Shown: piece after piece, positions 48,781 to 57,730 of the stretch
Layout: each line of letters starts with the position of its first letter
How positions within the stretch are numbered: position 1 is the first letter of the stretch
Origin: Streptomyces sp. SAI-127
GTDB taxonomy: Bacteria > Actinomycetota > Actinomycetes > Streptomycetales > Streptomycetaceae
Assembly (NCBI RefSeq): GCF_029894425.1
Contig: NZ_JARXYJ010000001.1
Span: 682,001 to 746,000, forward strand
DNA length: 64,000 bases
Direction of reading: 5' to 3'
Made by a program: the position numbers and the translations under genes
Notes under the pieces: model-generated
Seen by the model: only the letters and a program-made list of their open reading frames with translations
Databases searched by the model: none
What the model was told of the DNA's origin: nothing

Positions 48781-49530
48781 TCAACTGCCGCTGATCATGG
48801 CGAGGACGTCGTCGTAGGAGCCGTTGGCCACCGCGTCGCGGATGAACCGGGCGCGCTCGACGACCAGTTCCTTCGCGTCGGGGTTCTCACGCAGCAGGTC
48901 GAGGGTCTCGGTGAGGAAGTCGTCCAACGGCATGGACTGGTCGCTGTCCTGCTGGCCCAGCAGGGTCGTGCGCACGCCCGGCGGGACCACCTCGATCACC
49001 TGGACGCCGGCGTCAGCACCGGCGAGCTGGATGCGCAGGCTCTCGGAGAAGGAGTGCAGGGCGGCCTTGGTCGCGCTGTAGGTCGGCGTGATCGGGAACG
49101 GTACGAACGCCAGCGCGGAGGTGACGTTCATGACGACCGCGTCGTCCTTGCCCACCAGCAGCGGCAGGAAGGCGTACGTCATGCGGATCGTGCCGAGCAG
49201 ATTGGTCGCGACGTGATCCTCGGCGACCTGGAGTCCGGCCGGGTCGAGGAGGTTCTCCATCTGCATGATGCCGGCGTTGTTGACCAGGACGTTCAGCTCC
49301 GGGTGGCTCGCCGCCACGGTCTCACGGGCCCGGGCGATCGAGTCGGGGTCCGCGACATCGAGGACGAGCGCGTCGATACCCGGGTGCTCGGCCGTGATCT
49401 CGTCGAGGAGTTCCTTGCGCCGGCCGGCGACGATCACCTTGTTGCCGGCCTCGTGCAGACGCACCGCCAGGCCGAGACCGATGCCAGAGGTGCCGCCGGT
49501 GATCAGAATCGTGTTGCCGGTCATCTTCAT
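48781..49530 (-). CDS. Short-chain dehydrogenase (DltE-like)
   Basis: 249 residues. NAD(P)-binding TGGTSGIGLGLA near residue 11, NNAGIMQ near 83 and the catalytic YSATK near 150 are present; DAGVQVIEVVPPGVRTTLL follows. This matches the DltE-like SDRs that accompany MmyB-type XRE regulators. The gene has the shared 20-bp motif about 95-110 bp upstream. Confidence 0.9.
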   Translation of the reverse strand: MKMTGNTILITGGTSGIGLGLAVRLHEAGNKVIVAGRRKELLDEITAEHPGIDALVLDVADPDSIARARETVAASHPELNVLVNNAGIMQMENLLDPAGLQVAEDHVATNLLGTIRMTYAFLPLLVGKDDAVVMNVTSALAFVPFPITPTYSATKAALHSFSESLRIQLAGADAGVQVIEVVPPGVRTTLLGQQDSDQSMPLDDFLTETLDLLRENPDAKELVVERARFIRDAVANGSYDDVLAMISGS

Positions 49531-49622
49531 GGGGGTCCTGCTCCTTCGGTACGGCGGGCCGGTGAGCGCCCGCAGCCTCGACCGTAAGAGCGCCCGCGCA
49601 AGGGCGGGAGAGGAAGGTTTAT

Positions 49623-49642
49623 CCATGGATCGGCGGTCTCTG
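49623..49642 (+). promoter_or_regulatory. Copy 2 of the 20-bp motif, upstream of the SDR gene
   Basis: CCATGGATCGGCGGTCTCTG on the + strand, an exact match to the minus-strand site at 48448-48467. It lies in the 349-bp gap between the SDR start and the TetR gene end; nothing else was recognised in that gap. Confidence 0.7.
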
Positions 49643-49879
49643 CCTGGAGTGGCGCCCACACTCGCCTCCCCCTCTGGCACAGGGCACAGAACGGTCCGAC
49701 CGCCCCGGGGGCCAACCCCTTCAGAGAACCCGTACAGGCACACATCCGCGAGGCTGTCCCCGAGCCCTTGGTAAGGCCTTCAGCGGCACCCTCATGTGGT
49801 GAAAGCCGGGCGAGTCCGCGACGTCACAGGGTGGTGTCTGGTCAGCGACGGTCCGCGAGGCGCGCCCCTCCCCCGGCCT

Positions 49880-50569
49880 TTACTTCGGCGCCGAGAACTC
49901 GTCCCTGGGTGAGCGCACAGCTGTGGCAGGAGGCTCGGATGCGCCCTGCCCCGAACTGAGCCCGTCCAGCAGGAGGTCACCGAGCTCGGAGAAGGCGTCG
50001 CCGGCGGTCAGGCCGGTCCTCTCCAGGAGGACCCCCGACTGGACCGCGTCAATGGTGACCGCCACGACCTGAGCTGCGAAATGGCCGTTGAGCGCGCGGA
50101 AAACGCCGGACTGCACGCCCTCCTCGATCAGTTCGTGGACCCGGCGTGCCGCGGCGGCGGAGTTCGTGCGGTAGATCTGTGCGGTCGGTTCGTAACCGAC
50201 CATGTCGTCGTAGAAGGCGTGGGAATGCCGGCGCATGGCCGTGCCGACGCCGGTGAGATAGACCCGGATCCGCTGCCTGGGGTCGGGCTCGGCCTGGACA
50301 GCCTGTTCGATCTCGGCCGTCGCGTCCCGGAAGAAGGCGCGGGTGACCGCCAGCACGAGTTGTTCCTTCGTGGAGGCGAGACTGTACAGCGTCGCCTTGG
50401 AGCATCCCAGTCGCTGGGCGAGCTCATCCATGGTCACGGCGGTGAAGCCTTCGGTCAGGATGATCGCCTCGGCCTGGCGCAGCAGTTCGTCCCGACGACG
50501 GGTGTCGACGACCCGCCTGCGCGCCGTTCGGCGCGGGCGTCGGTCACGCGAGTCAGTTTGGGCCGTCAC
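49880..50569 (-). CDS. TetR-family regulator
   Basis: 229 residues with a basic N-terminal arm (RDRRPRRTARRR), a helix-turn-helix at about 30-75 (AEAIILTEGFTAVTMDELAQ, RLGCSKATLYSLASTKEQ) and a C-terminal ligand domain. The start is GTG with GGGAGA upstream. The 28-bp site at 50643-50670, between this gene and the ATPase gene, is repeated in front of the CocE operon 7 kb away, so this protein is the likely regulator of that operon. Confidence 0.92.
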   Translation of the reverse strand: MTAQTDSRDRRPRRTARRRVVDTRRRDELLRQAEAIILTEGFTAVTMDELAQRLGCSKATLYSLASTKEQLVLAVTRAFFRDATAEIEQAVQAEPDPRQRIRVYLTGVGTAMRRHSHAFYDDMVGYEPTAQIYRTNSAAAARRVHELIEEGVQSGVFRALNGHFAAQVVAVTIDAVQSGVLLERTGLTAGDAFSELGDLLLDGLSSGQGASEPPATAVRSPRDEFSAPK

Positions 50570-50642
50570 CGCAGCAGTCTCCCATGAGCGTCTCCGCCTA
50601 GCGGCGGGTGGTCGTCCGACGGGAAGGCCGACCTTTACACAT

Positions 50643-50670
50643 GGGTACTACCGTACCGTCTAACGTACCC
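50643..50670. promoter_or_regulatory. 28-bp operator, copy upstream of the TetR gene
   Basis: On the minus strand it begins GGGTACGTTA, contains GGTACG in the middle and ends GTACCC. It shares 22 of 28 positions with the site at 57528-57555. A possible promoter (TTAGAC, 18 bp, TGTAAA) overlaps it. Confidence 0.75.
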
Positions 50671-50706
50671 ACATGGAGTGCCCCGTGAGTGATGTTGGCC
50701 GGACAG

Positions 50707-51231
50707 TCACGCGAGCGACGGCCACCGATCGGTGGCCCACTCCCGCCATCCTGACCACCCGGCTGGCGGACCTCCCACCTCACGCCCATCGAGTTCCGTG
50801 GCGTCGGGCTCCTCGAACAGCGTCCTCCAGTGCACGAGGTCCTTCTCGCTCATCGTGAAGGTCTGATCAGGGCTGGTCGACTGGCGATGGGCGATCCGGG
50901 CACGTTGGGTCTCATGGTCCACCGGCACGTACACAAGGTGACAGGACGCGCCCACGGACATCACCAACCAGCGGATCGCGGACCTCTCGTCACGAGACCA
51001 GCATCCGAAATCCAGGACCACGTTCGTTCCCAGCTTCAGCGCCTCCAGACCAAGCCAGAGCAGCCGTCCTTCCAGGACATCGCGCTTCCCTTCCGGCTGC
51101 GGATCGCCGAACAGCGGGATCATCCACTCGTCCGGCGTCAGCCGCAGCGCGTTGTGCTCCTTGGCCAGTTGCCGCGCTCTCGTGGTCTTTCCGGCCCCTG
51201 GCAGGCCGACCGTCAGGAACAACGTCGTCAC
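50707..51231 (-). CDS. P-loop kinase-like ATPase
   Basis: 174 residues. Walker A is VGLPGAGKTTRA near residue 8, and the second acidic strand is NVVLDFGCWSRDERSAIRW near 90, as in small-molecule kinases of the AAA_33/zeta-like type. No antitoxin gene is next to it, so a toxin role is not supported. The start is GTG with a weak ribosome binding site. Confidence 0.8.
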   Translation of the reverse strand: MTTLFLTVGLPGAGKTTRARQLAKEHNALRLTPDEWMIPLFGDPQPEGKRDVLEGRLLWLGLEALKLGTNVVLDFGCWSRDERSAIRWLVMSVGASCHLVYVPVDHETQRARIAHRQSTSPDQTFTMSEKDLVHWRTLFEEPDATELDGREVGGPPAGWSGWREWATDRWPSLA

Positions 51232-51263
51232 GCCCGGATCTTGTCACGAAGGCCAAGTGATCA

Positions 51264-51500
51264 CGGATTGGGGCAGAGGCGGATCGAAGCCACGGTGACG
51301 GTGCCGTGGAAGACGTAGGCGCGCTTGTAGATCGTCGTGTCGAAGCCGACGGGCCGGTCGCCCTTGCTGCTGCGGCCTTGGCGGTCGGCCCACTGCTTCT
51401 TCGGCTCGGGGATCGTGTGCTTGATCTGGCGACGAAGCCTCATCACCGCCGGGCCGGGCAGAGTCGGGGGGCGCCCGCCGTCCAGCCCGGGCGACACGAA
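51264..51500 (-). pseudogene. Transposase C-terminal fragment
   Basis: RQIKHTIPEPKKQWADRQGR followed by SKGDRPVGFDTTIYKRAYVF resembles the IPEPxDQ...RPPGFD...YKxRNTVER segment of IS5-type transposases, cut before the VERT block. The surrounding 51232-51643 has no other recognisable gene. Confidence 0.6.
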
Positions 51501-51643
51501 CAACCTCCACGGCCCGGGTGATCAGCAGGGCCAGTGCGCGGCGTTCGCCCTGGCCGCGCGCCACATCACCGCGTCTGCCCGATGTCGGTGGTGGTATCGG
51601 CACCGGATCGTCCACCCGCTGAACCGCGGAGTCTTCTGCGTCG

Positions 51644-52534
51644 TCAGGCACCGATCTGCAGCAATGTCCGGCCGAGGACTTTTCGCTGGTCCAAGTGATT
51701 CAGCGCGGCCCACGCCCTCTCCAGGGGGAAGACGGACGAGATGGGCGGGTCCAGTCGGCCCGACGTCAGCAAGGGCCAGAGTTCTTGCCAGCAGACGCGG
51801 GCGGCTTCCGGATCCTGCCGCCAGTACTCGTCCATCCCGACTCCGAGCACAGAGGTGTGTTGGTCAGCAGCAGAATCCCAGGACAAGGATGCGTCCCCCG
51901 CCGTGCCGTAGCGCACGGAGCGAGTCCGGGAAGCGGTCCCCGCCGACGGGGTCGACCACGACGTCGACGCCTCGGCCGTCGGTGAGGGTCCTGACCTCGT
52001 CGAGAAATCCGCCGACACCTACGACCTCGTGTGCTCCTGACGACCTGGCCAGTTCGGCCTTCTCGTCGGTGGACACGACGGCGATGACGCGCGCGCCGTA
52101 CGCCGCGGCCAACTGGCAGGCCGCGCTCCCCACTCCGCCCGCGGCTCCGTGGACGAGGAGGACCTCGCCAGGGCGCAGAGCAACCGCGTGCATGAGGGCG
52201 AAATGTGCGGTCAGGTAGTTCAGGGGCAGGGCCGCCCCACGGCGGGTGTCGACGTTGTCCGGGAGAGGAACGACCATCGATGCGTCGACAGCGGCCGTCT
52301 GGGCGAAGCCACGGGTGACCGGCAGCGCTGCCACGCGGTCACCGGCACGGAATCCGGCACCGTCCGTGCGGACTGTTCCGGACATCTCCCAGCCGGGGAT
52401 GAACGGCGGTGCGGACGCGTCTGGTACTCCCCGCGAGTCTGCAGGAGGTACGGGAACACCACGCCCGCCCATTCGACGTCGATGAGGACCTGGCCCTCTT
52501 GGGCCTCCGGCTCCGGAAGCTCTCGTACGACCAC
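51644..52534 (-). pseudogene. Frameshifted quinone oxidoreductase
   Basis: Three frames must be joined. The first (from about 52534) reads VVRELPEPEAQEGQVLIDVE and FPYLLQTRGEYQ. The second reads APPFIPGWEMSGTVRTDGAG, LLVHGAAGGVGSAACQLA and GGRILVLGFC, ending in a stop. The third reads TSVLGVGMDEYWRQDPEAAR and VFPLERAWAALNHLDQRKVL. Together they make a full-length zinc-independent MDR-type NADPH:quinone reductase. It is the last gene of the CocE operon, 27 bp after the SDR stop codon. Two frameshifts make it non-functional unless they are sequence errors. Confidence 0.8.
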
Positions 52535-52561
52535 CGATGCGGAGGCTGATCACCTGCTGGG

Positions 52562-53320
52562 CTACCGGATCGAGGATCCGATGGAGATGCCGCCGTCCAC
52601 GTCCAGGACGATGCCGGTGATGTAGCCGGCGGCTTCGCTGGCGAGGAAGGCTGCGGCTTCGGCGATGTCCTCGGGCCTGCCGGTGTGCCGCATCGGGACC
52701 TTGTTCGTGAGCTTGTCGCGCGCCGGGCCGTTCATCGAGGCGAGCATCGGTGTCTCGATGAGGCCGGGAGCAATGGCGTTGGCGGTGATGCCGTGGCGGG
52801 CGCCCTCGAGCGCGAGCGTGCGGGTCATGCCGACGATGCCGGCCTTGGCGGCCACGTAGTTGGTCTGGCCGAAGTTCCCGCGCCATGACATGGAGGAGAA
52901 GCTGATGATGCGTCCGTAGCCCTGGGTTTTCATGGGCCCGAACGCGGCACGGGCACAGTGGAAGCCGCCGGTGAGGCTGACGTCGATGACCGCGTGCCAG
53001 TCGTCGTCGGTGATGTCCTCGACCCGGTTGTCGCGGATGATGCCGGCGTTGTTGACCAGCACGTCGAGGCGGCCGAGACCGGCGGTGATGCCGGCGACCC
53101 AGGCATCGACCTGTGCGGAGTCGGTCACGTCCACCACGTCGGTGCGGAGTTGCGCGTCATGGGAGTCGGCGATGGTCTCGACCGCTTCGGCGAGGGCCTG
53201 TTCGTTGACGTCGGCCAGCGCGACGGTGGCGCCCTCGGCGGCGAACCGGGTCGCCATGGCGAGGCCGAGGCCTTGTGCGGCGCCGGTGATGGCGACGACG
53301 CGTCCGTGGAAGCGATTCAC
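52562..53320 (-). CDS. FabG-like short-chain dehydrogenase
   Basis: 252 residues. ITGAAQGLGLAMA near residue 10, NNAGIIRDN near 88, the catalytic YVAAKAG near 155 and a C-terminal GYITGIVLDVDGGISIG are typical of 3-oxoacyl-reductase-like SDRs. Its GTG start overlaps the stop of the hydratase gene (GTGA), so it is translationally coupled. Likely the oxidation step after hydration in the operon; inferred. Confidence 0.92.
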   Translation of the reverse strand: MNRFHGRVVAITGAAQGLGLAMATRFAAEGATVALADVNEQALAEAVETIADSHDAQLRTDVVDVTDSAQVDAWVAGITAGLGRLDVLVNNAGIIRDNRVEDITDDDWHAVIDVSLTGGFHCARAAFGPMKTQGYGRIISFSSMSWRGNFGQTNYVAAKAGIVGMTRTLALEGARHGITANAIAPGLIETPMLASMNGPARDKLTNKVPMRHTGRPEDIAEAAAFLASEAAGYITGIVLDVDGGISIGSSIR

Positions 53321-54105
53321 TTGGTGTCTGCTTTCGTGGTCCGGGGTGCGAGGAAGGCCCGCAGGGCGTCGGCCACCGAGCTCGCCGACCAGTTGTCTGC
53401 GAAGGCGGACAATTCCTCGCGCAGGGCCTGATCGGGGGCCATGCCGTCGATCCGGTGCAGGAGTGTCTTGAGGCGTTGCTGGGCCGGGCTGTTGCGGTCG
53501 GCCAGTTGTCGGCAGATGCGGGTGGCGGTGGCGTCGAGGTCGGCCTCGGGCACGATCTCCCGGATCCAGCCGGTGTGCGCGAAAGCAGTCGCGGGCAGCA
53601 GTTCGCCGGTGAGCAGGAGCCAGCGCGACAGTCCGCGTCCGACCGCGCCGGGAAGCCGGACGCTCGATCCTCCGGCCGGTAGGAGCCGCCGCATGACGTG
53701 GCCGTCGCCGACGAGCGTGGTGTCGGCGGCGACGACGACATCGCAGGCCAGGGCGAGTTCGAGGCCCCCGGCGACGGCGTGACCGTGCAGGACGGCGACC
53801 CAGGGTTTCGGGCTGGCCGCGATGCGGCTGAAGCAGGCCGACACGTCGGTCAGGAAGTCGACCGGGTTGTCGCCCCGCTCGTGCAGTTCCAGGAACTGGT
53901 GGAAGTCCCCGCCGGCACAGAAGCTCGGCCCCCGGCCGGCCACGGCGATGACCGCTGTGCCGGGGTCGGCCTCGGCACTGGTGATCTGCTTGTCCAGGGC
54001 TTCTACGAGGGAGATGTCGAGGGCGTTGCGCCGCTCGGGGCGGTTGAGCAACAGCCACCTGACGGTGCCGCGTTGCTCGACGAGGAGGGGGTCCGTGTGG
54101 GTCAC
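53317..54105 (-). CDS. Enoyl-CoA hydratase/isomerase
   Basis: 262 residues, crotonase fold: NRPERRNALDISLVEALDKQ near residue 20, the oxyanion-hole segments GRGPSFCAGGDFHQF near 60 and LHGHAVAGGLELALACDVVV near 105. The start is GTG overlapping the synthetase stop (GTGA), with AGAGG before it. It probably works on the CoA thioester made by the synthetase. Confidence 0.9.
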   Translation of the reverse strand: MTHTDPLLVEQRGTVRWLLLNRPERRNALDISLVEALDKQITSAEADPGTAVIAVAGRGPSFCAGGDFHQFLELHERGDNPVDFLTDVSACFSRIAASPKPWVAVLHGHAVAGGLELALACDVVVAADTTLVGDGHVMRRLLPAGGSSVRLPGAVGRGLSRWLLLTGELLPATAFAHTGWIREIVPEADLDATATRICRQLADRNSPAQQRLKTLLHRIDGMAPDQALREELSAFADNWSASSVADALRAFLAPRTTKADTK

Positions 54106-55745
54106 TGTGCCTCTCGGCTGGAAAGTTCGGTGCGACGGCGGCTGCGCAGCAGGTAGCGCTGGGTCTTGCCGCTGGGGGTCTTGGGCAGGACGTCGATGAA
54201 GTGGATCGTGCGCGGGTAGGCGTGGGCGGCGTAGCGGGTCTTGACCAGCAGCTGGAGTTCGGCGGCCAGGTCCGGCGAGGCGTCGTGGCCGTCGCGGAGG
54301 ACGACGTACGCCTCGATGACCTCGCCGCGGACGTCGTCGGGTGCGCCGATGACGCTGCACTCGGCGATTGCCGGGTGCTGCGCGAGAACGCTCTCGATCT
54401 CGAACGGCCCGATCCGGTAGCCGGCCATGATGATGACGTCGTCGTCACGGGAGGAGAAGAAGAAGTCGCCGTCGGTGTCGATGCGCCCGGCGTCGCCCGT
54501 GAGGTACCAGCGGCCGTCGGCGGTGAACTTGGCGTCGCTCTGCCCGGGGATCTGGTAGCCGCGGAAGGTCATCAGCGGGCTCGCCGCGACGTCGATCGCG
54601 ACCCGGCCGAGCACGCCTGGTTCGGCGGGCTCGTCCTTCTCGTCGGCCAGGACGGTGAGGCTCCAGCCCGGCAGCGGCCGGCCCATCGATCCGGCCTTGA
54701 GGGGGCGGGCGAGTTCGGGATGGTGGTGGTTGGCCAAGGGCATACCGACCTCGGTCTGGCCGAAGTGGTCGTGCACGGCCAGGCCGAGCGCCGAGCCGGC
54801 CCACTCGTTGACCTCGGGAGTCAGCGGCTCGCCCGCGCTGGACGCCCGCTCCAGGCACAGTCCTTGCGGTACCGGCACCGGCGAGGAGCGCAGTCCCCGG
54901 TACACGGTCGGGGCGGCGGTGAAGTCGGTGACCTGGTGGTCGGCGAGGGTGCGCCAAGTCGTCTCCGGGGAGAACCCGCCGGACAGCAGCAGGCTGGGGA
55001 TCCCGGCGGCCATCGGAGCGACGATGGCCGCGTACAGCCCGTAGGCCCAGCCGGGGTCGGCGGCGCACCAGTAGCTGCTGTCCCGGGTGACGCCCAGGCC
55101 GAACTCCAGGTAGACCTGCCATCCGGCGATGTAGGAGACGGGGTGGATGACCCCCTTGGGCTTACCGGTGGTGCCGGAGGTGAACATGTGCACCAGCGGT
55201 CCGTCCCCGCTGGTGGTGACGGCGGGCACCGGCTCCGGCGACGCGGCCGCGATGAGGTCGGCCAGCGCCACGTCGCCGTGCTGCGCGCCGCTTCCGGTGA
55301 CGACGAGGCGACGCAGGGGGTCGTCCGGCATGTCGGGGCCCGGGTCGAGTTTGTGGCGCTGGTCCGGGTCGACGACCACGACATGCGCGCCGGAGCCTTC
55401 CAGGCGCAGGGCGATGGCCTGGGGCGCGAAGGCGGTGAACAGCGGGACGTAGACCGCACCGAGCCGCCAGATCGCGAGGATGACGGTGACCAGGTCGGTG
55501 CTTTTGCCCATCAGGGTCGCCACCCTGTCCCCCGGACCGACGCCAAGCCCCTGCAGCGCCCGCGCACAGCGGTGGGAGTCCGCGGTGAGCTCTCCGAAGG
55601 ACAGTGCGGAAGGCTCACCGGTGGCGTCGACGACGGTGAACGCGACGCGGTCGGCCGGGTGCTGGTCGCACAGCAGCCAGGCCACGTCGACGGAAGGAGC
55701 CGCGAAGGTCGCGGTCAGTTCGGCGACCCGGTCGGCGGCGCTCAT
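54102..55745 (-). CDS. AMP-forming acyl-CoA synthetase
   Basis: 547 residues, ANL superfamily, acetyl/medium-chain acyl-CoA synthetase branch. Motifs: HMFTSGTTGKPKG near residue 190, DHFGQTE near 320, WYLTGDAGRIDTDGDFFF near 415, GYRIGPFEIES near 445, and the catalytic-lysine region LPKTPSGKTQRY near 525. It activates a carboxylic acid, presumably the acid released by the CocE-type hydrolase encoded just upstream. Its ATG overlaps the hydrolase stop codon (TGATG). Confidence 0.93.
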   Translation of the reverse strand: MSAADRVAELTATFAAPSVDVAWLLCDQHPADRVAFTVVDATGEPSALSFGELTADSHRCARALQGLGVGPGDRVATLMGKSTDLVTVILAIWRLGAVYVPLFTAFAPQAIALRLEGSGAHVVVVDPDQRHKLDPGPDMPDDPLRRLVVTGSGAQHGDVALADLIAAASPEPVPAVTTSGDGPLVHMFTSGTTGKPKGVIHPVSYIAGWQVYLEFGLGVTRDSSYWCAADPGWAYGLYAAIVAPMAAGIPSLLLSGGFSPETTWRTLADHQVTDFTAAPTVYRGLRSSPVPVPQGLCLERASSAGEPLTPEVNEWAGSALGLAVHDHFGQTEVGMPLANHHHPELARPLKAGSMGRPLPGWSLTVLADEKDEPAEPGVLGRVAIDVAASPLMTFRGYQIPGQSDAKFTADGRWYLTGDAGRIDTDGDFFFSSRDDDVIIMAGYRIGPFEIESVLAQHPAIAECSVIGAPDDVRGEVIEAYVVLRDGHDASPDLAAELQLLVKTRYAAHAYPRTIHFIDVLPKTPSGKTQRYLLRSRRRTELSSREAQ

Positions 55746-57487
55746 CACTGGTCCTTCCGGTCGATGATCGGCAGGACCAGACGGCTGGGGTGGCTCGGCC
55801 CGTGATGGATGTGGTTCACCGCGGGGATCATCTGCTCCTCGCTCTCACGGGCGATGACTCCGCCGGTGTTGGTGTTGCGGTCGTAGCGCGGGAAGTTGCT
55901 GCTGGAGACGTCCACACGGATGCGGTGACCGGGGAAGAACACATTCGAGGTGGCGGTCATGTCGACGGTGACCTCGTAGACCGTGCCGGGCTCCATCAGT
56001 TCCTCCGTGGCGAGGCCGCCTCGATAGCGGGCGCGCAGGATCCCGTCGCACAGGTTGATCGCCTTGCCGTCGGGGAAGACGTCGACGAGCTTGGCGGTGA
56101 AGTCGGTGTCCACCACTGAGGAGGACACGAAGAGGCTGAGGCTGACCGGACCGGTGACCTCGACAGGCTCCTCGAGCACCGGGCCGGCGAAACACAGCAC
56201 GTCCTCGCGGCCGGCGACGGTCCGCTGATCGACCGGGCCGCCGAACCCCGGCGTCATCGGCAGGCACGCCCCGCCGGCCGTGGGAACCGGGCGGCGCGGA
56301 TCGTAGAGGTAAGTGTCGTGCCCGGCGCCGGTCGGCGGCTCGGTCGTCAACACGCCGTCCCCGCCCGCTGTGTTGGCGTGACCGCCGCTCGTCAGGTGGA
56401 AGTCGGTCCACCTCGTGTCGGGCAGCGGCCACTCCTGCTCGTCGCGCCACTGGTCGATGCCCATGACGAAGATCTTCACGGGCGCCACGTCGTCCAGAGC
56501 GGTGGTGTCGCCGCGGAGCCAGCGGTCGAAGAACTTCACATGCAGGCCGGTCAGGCCCACCATCTGGGGACTGGCCAACGGGCCGAAGGAGCGGTCGGGA
56601 TAGATGCCACTCGCGGAGACGTGATCCCACGGACCGATGAGCAGCTGTTGCCCTTCGCGCGCCTGGGCACTGCCCGCCTGCTCGCGGGCAGTGGTGTAGG
56701 TGCGGACGGTCTGGCCGATGTAGAGGTCGTACCAGCCGCCGATGTTGAGCGCCGGGGCGGTGACGTTCTTGAGCTCGGGGGTGAGCTCCATGGCGTCCCA
56801 GTACCCGTCGTGGGAGGGGTGGGCCATCCAGTCGTCCCACCACTTGCCGTACGCCGCCAGGACCGGAACCTCGGCCGTCGGCAGCACGTCATTGAGAGGC
56901 TCGGAGAACAGGGCCGCCTGACCGAGCTGCTGTAGCTGGGACACGGTGTCAGTGCCGGCCGCCAGGGACCGCTGCGCGTCCGCCGCGTACATGATGGCGT
57001 TCCACCACGTGACCACACTCAGTGACAGCGCACCGCCCGCGGAGTACCAGGGCGCCTCGTAGTTGTCGATCGACGTCAAGGACGGCGCGATCGCTTTGAG
57101 GGCGGGGGCGCCGGTCGCGGCGGTTTCCCACTGGACCATGCCCAGGTAGGACGGCCCGTACATGCCCACCGTGCCGTCCGACCACGGCCGGTCGGCGATC
57201 CAGGTGACGGTGTCCTCGCCGTCGGCCCGGTCGGCCATATGCGGAACGAACTCGCCTTCCGAGCGGTGGGTGCCCCGGCAGTCCTGCACCACCACCGCGT
57301 AGCCGGCCTCCACCAGAGCCAGGAGGTCGGGCATGGCTGGTTGGCCGAGGCCCATCACGTCCTTGCCGTACGGCAGGCGGACGAGCAGCGTCGGAGCCTG
57401 TCCCTCGGCCGGATGCCACACGTTGGCGGCGAGGGCTACGCCGTCACGCATCGGGACCTGGACATCTATCTCGTATAGGTGCTGCAT
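55745..57487 (-). CDS. CocE/NonD-family hydrolase
   Basis: 580 residues. The alpha/beta-hydrolase part has VVVQDCRGTHRSEGEF near 68, the nucleophile elbow MYGPSYLGMVQW near 115, and the acid/His region LLIGPWDHVSASG near 290. The C-terminal jelly-roll domain includes FFPGHRIRVDVSSSNFPRYD near 535. Members hydrolyse esters or amides (cocaine esterase, X-Pro peptidases, glutaryl acylases). It is the first gene of the operon. GAGGAG precedes the ATG, and a TetR operator overlaps its promoter. Confidence 0.92.
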   Translation of the reverse strand: MQHLYEIDVQVPMRDGVALAANVWHPAEGQAPTLLVRLPYGKDVMGLGQPAMPDLLALVEAGYAVVVQDCRGTHRSEGEFVPHMADRADGEDTVTWIADRPWSDGTVGMYGPSYLGMVQWETAATGAPALKAIAPSLTSIDNYEAPWYSAGGALSLSVVTWWNAIMYAADAQRSLAAGTDTVSQLQQLGQAALFSEPLNDVLPTAEVPVLAAYGKWWDDWMAHPSHDGYWDAMELTPELKNVTAPALNIGGWYDLYIGQTVRTYTTAREQAGSAQAREGQQLLIGPWDHVSASGIYPDRSFGPLASPQMVGLTGLHVKFFDRWLRGDTTALDDVAPVKIFVMGIDQWRDEQEWPLPDTRWTDFHLTSGGHANTAGGDGVLTTEPPTGAGHDTYLYDPRRPVPTAGGACLPMTPGFGGPVDQRTVAGREDVLCFAGPVLEEPVEVTGPVSLSLFVSSSVVDTDFTAKLVDVFPDGKAINLCDGILRARYRGGLATEELMEPGTVYEVTVDMTATSNVFFPGHRIRVDVSSSNFPRYDRNTNTGGVIARESEEQMIPAVNHIHHGPSHPSRLVLPIIDRKDQ

Positions 57488-57527
57488 CGGTGCTCCTCGT
57501 TGAGCTGACGGCGTCGCCTCCGGATTT

Positions 57528-57555
57528 GGGTACGTTAAGAGGTACGTCCGTACCC
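57528..57555 (-). promoter_or_regulatory. 28-bp operator and promoter of the CocE operon
   Basis: The + strand begins GGGTACGTTA, contains GGTACG and ends GTACCC, sharing 22 of 28 positions with 50643-50670. On the minus strand TTGACA (57561-57556) stands directly before it and TAACGT lies 18 bp on, so the operator fills the spacer and the -10 region. Confidence 0.8.
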
Positions 57556-57730
57556 TGTCAATTACCGAAGAAGGGCCTGCGTCGGCGGACAGGGCGTGTC
57601 GATGCGTCGCGACTTGCGGGCTCAAGGCTTGTTGCCGGATGGTCGTCGTTCAGGAGACGGAGACGCTGGGCGTGCTCACGGGGTACACCTACGCCGGTTC
57701 AGGGGTGACTGCACTCGACGACGGCCACGG

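Noticed and set aside
50707..51231. Zeta-type toxin
   Set aside because: The P-loop kinase resembles zeta toxins only in general fold, and no antitoxin gene is adjacent.
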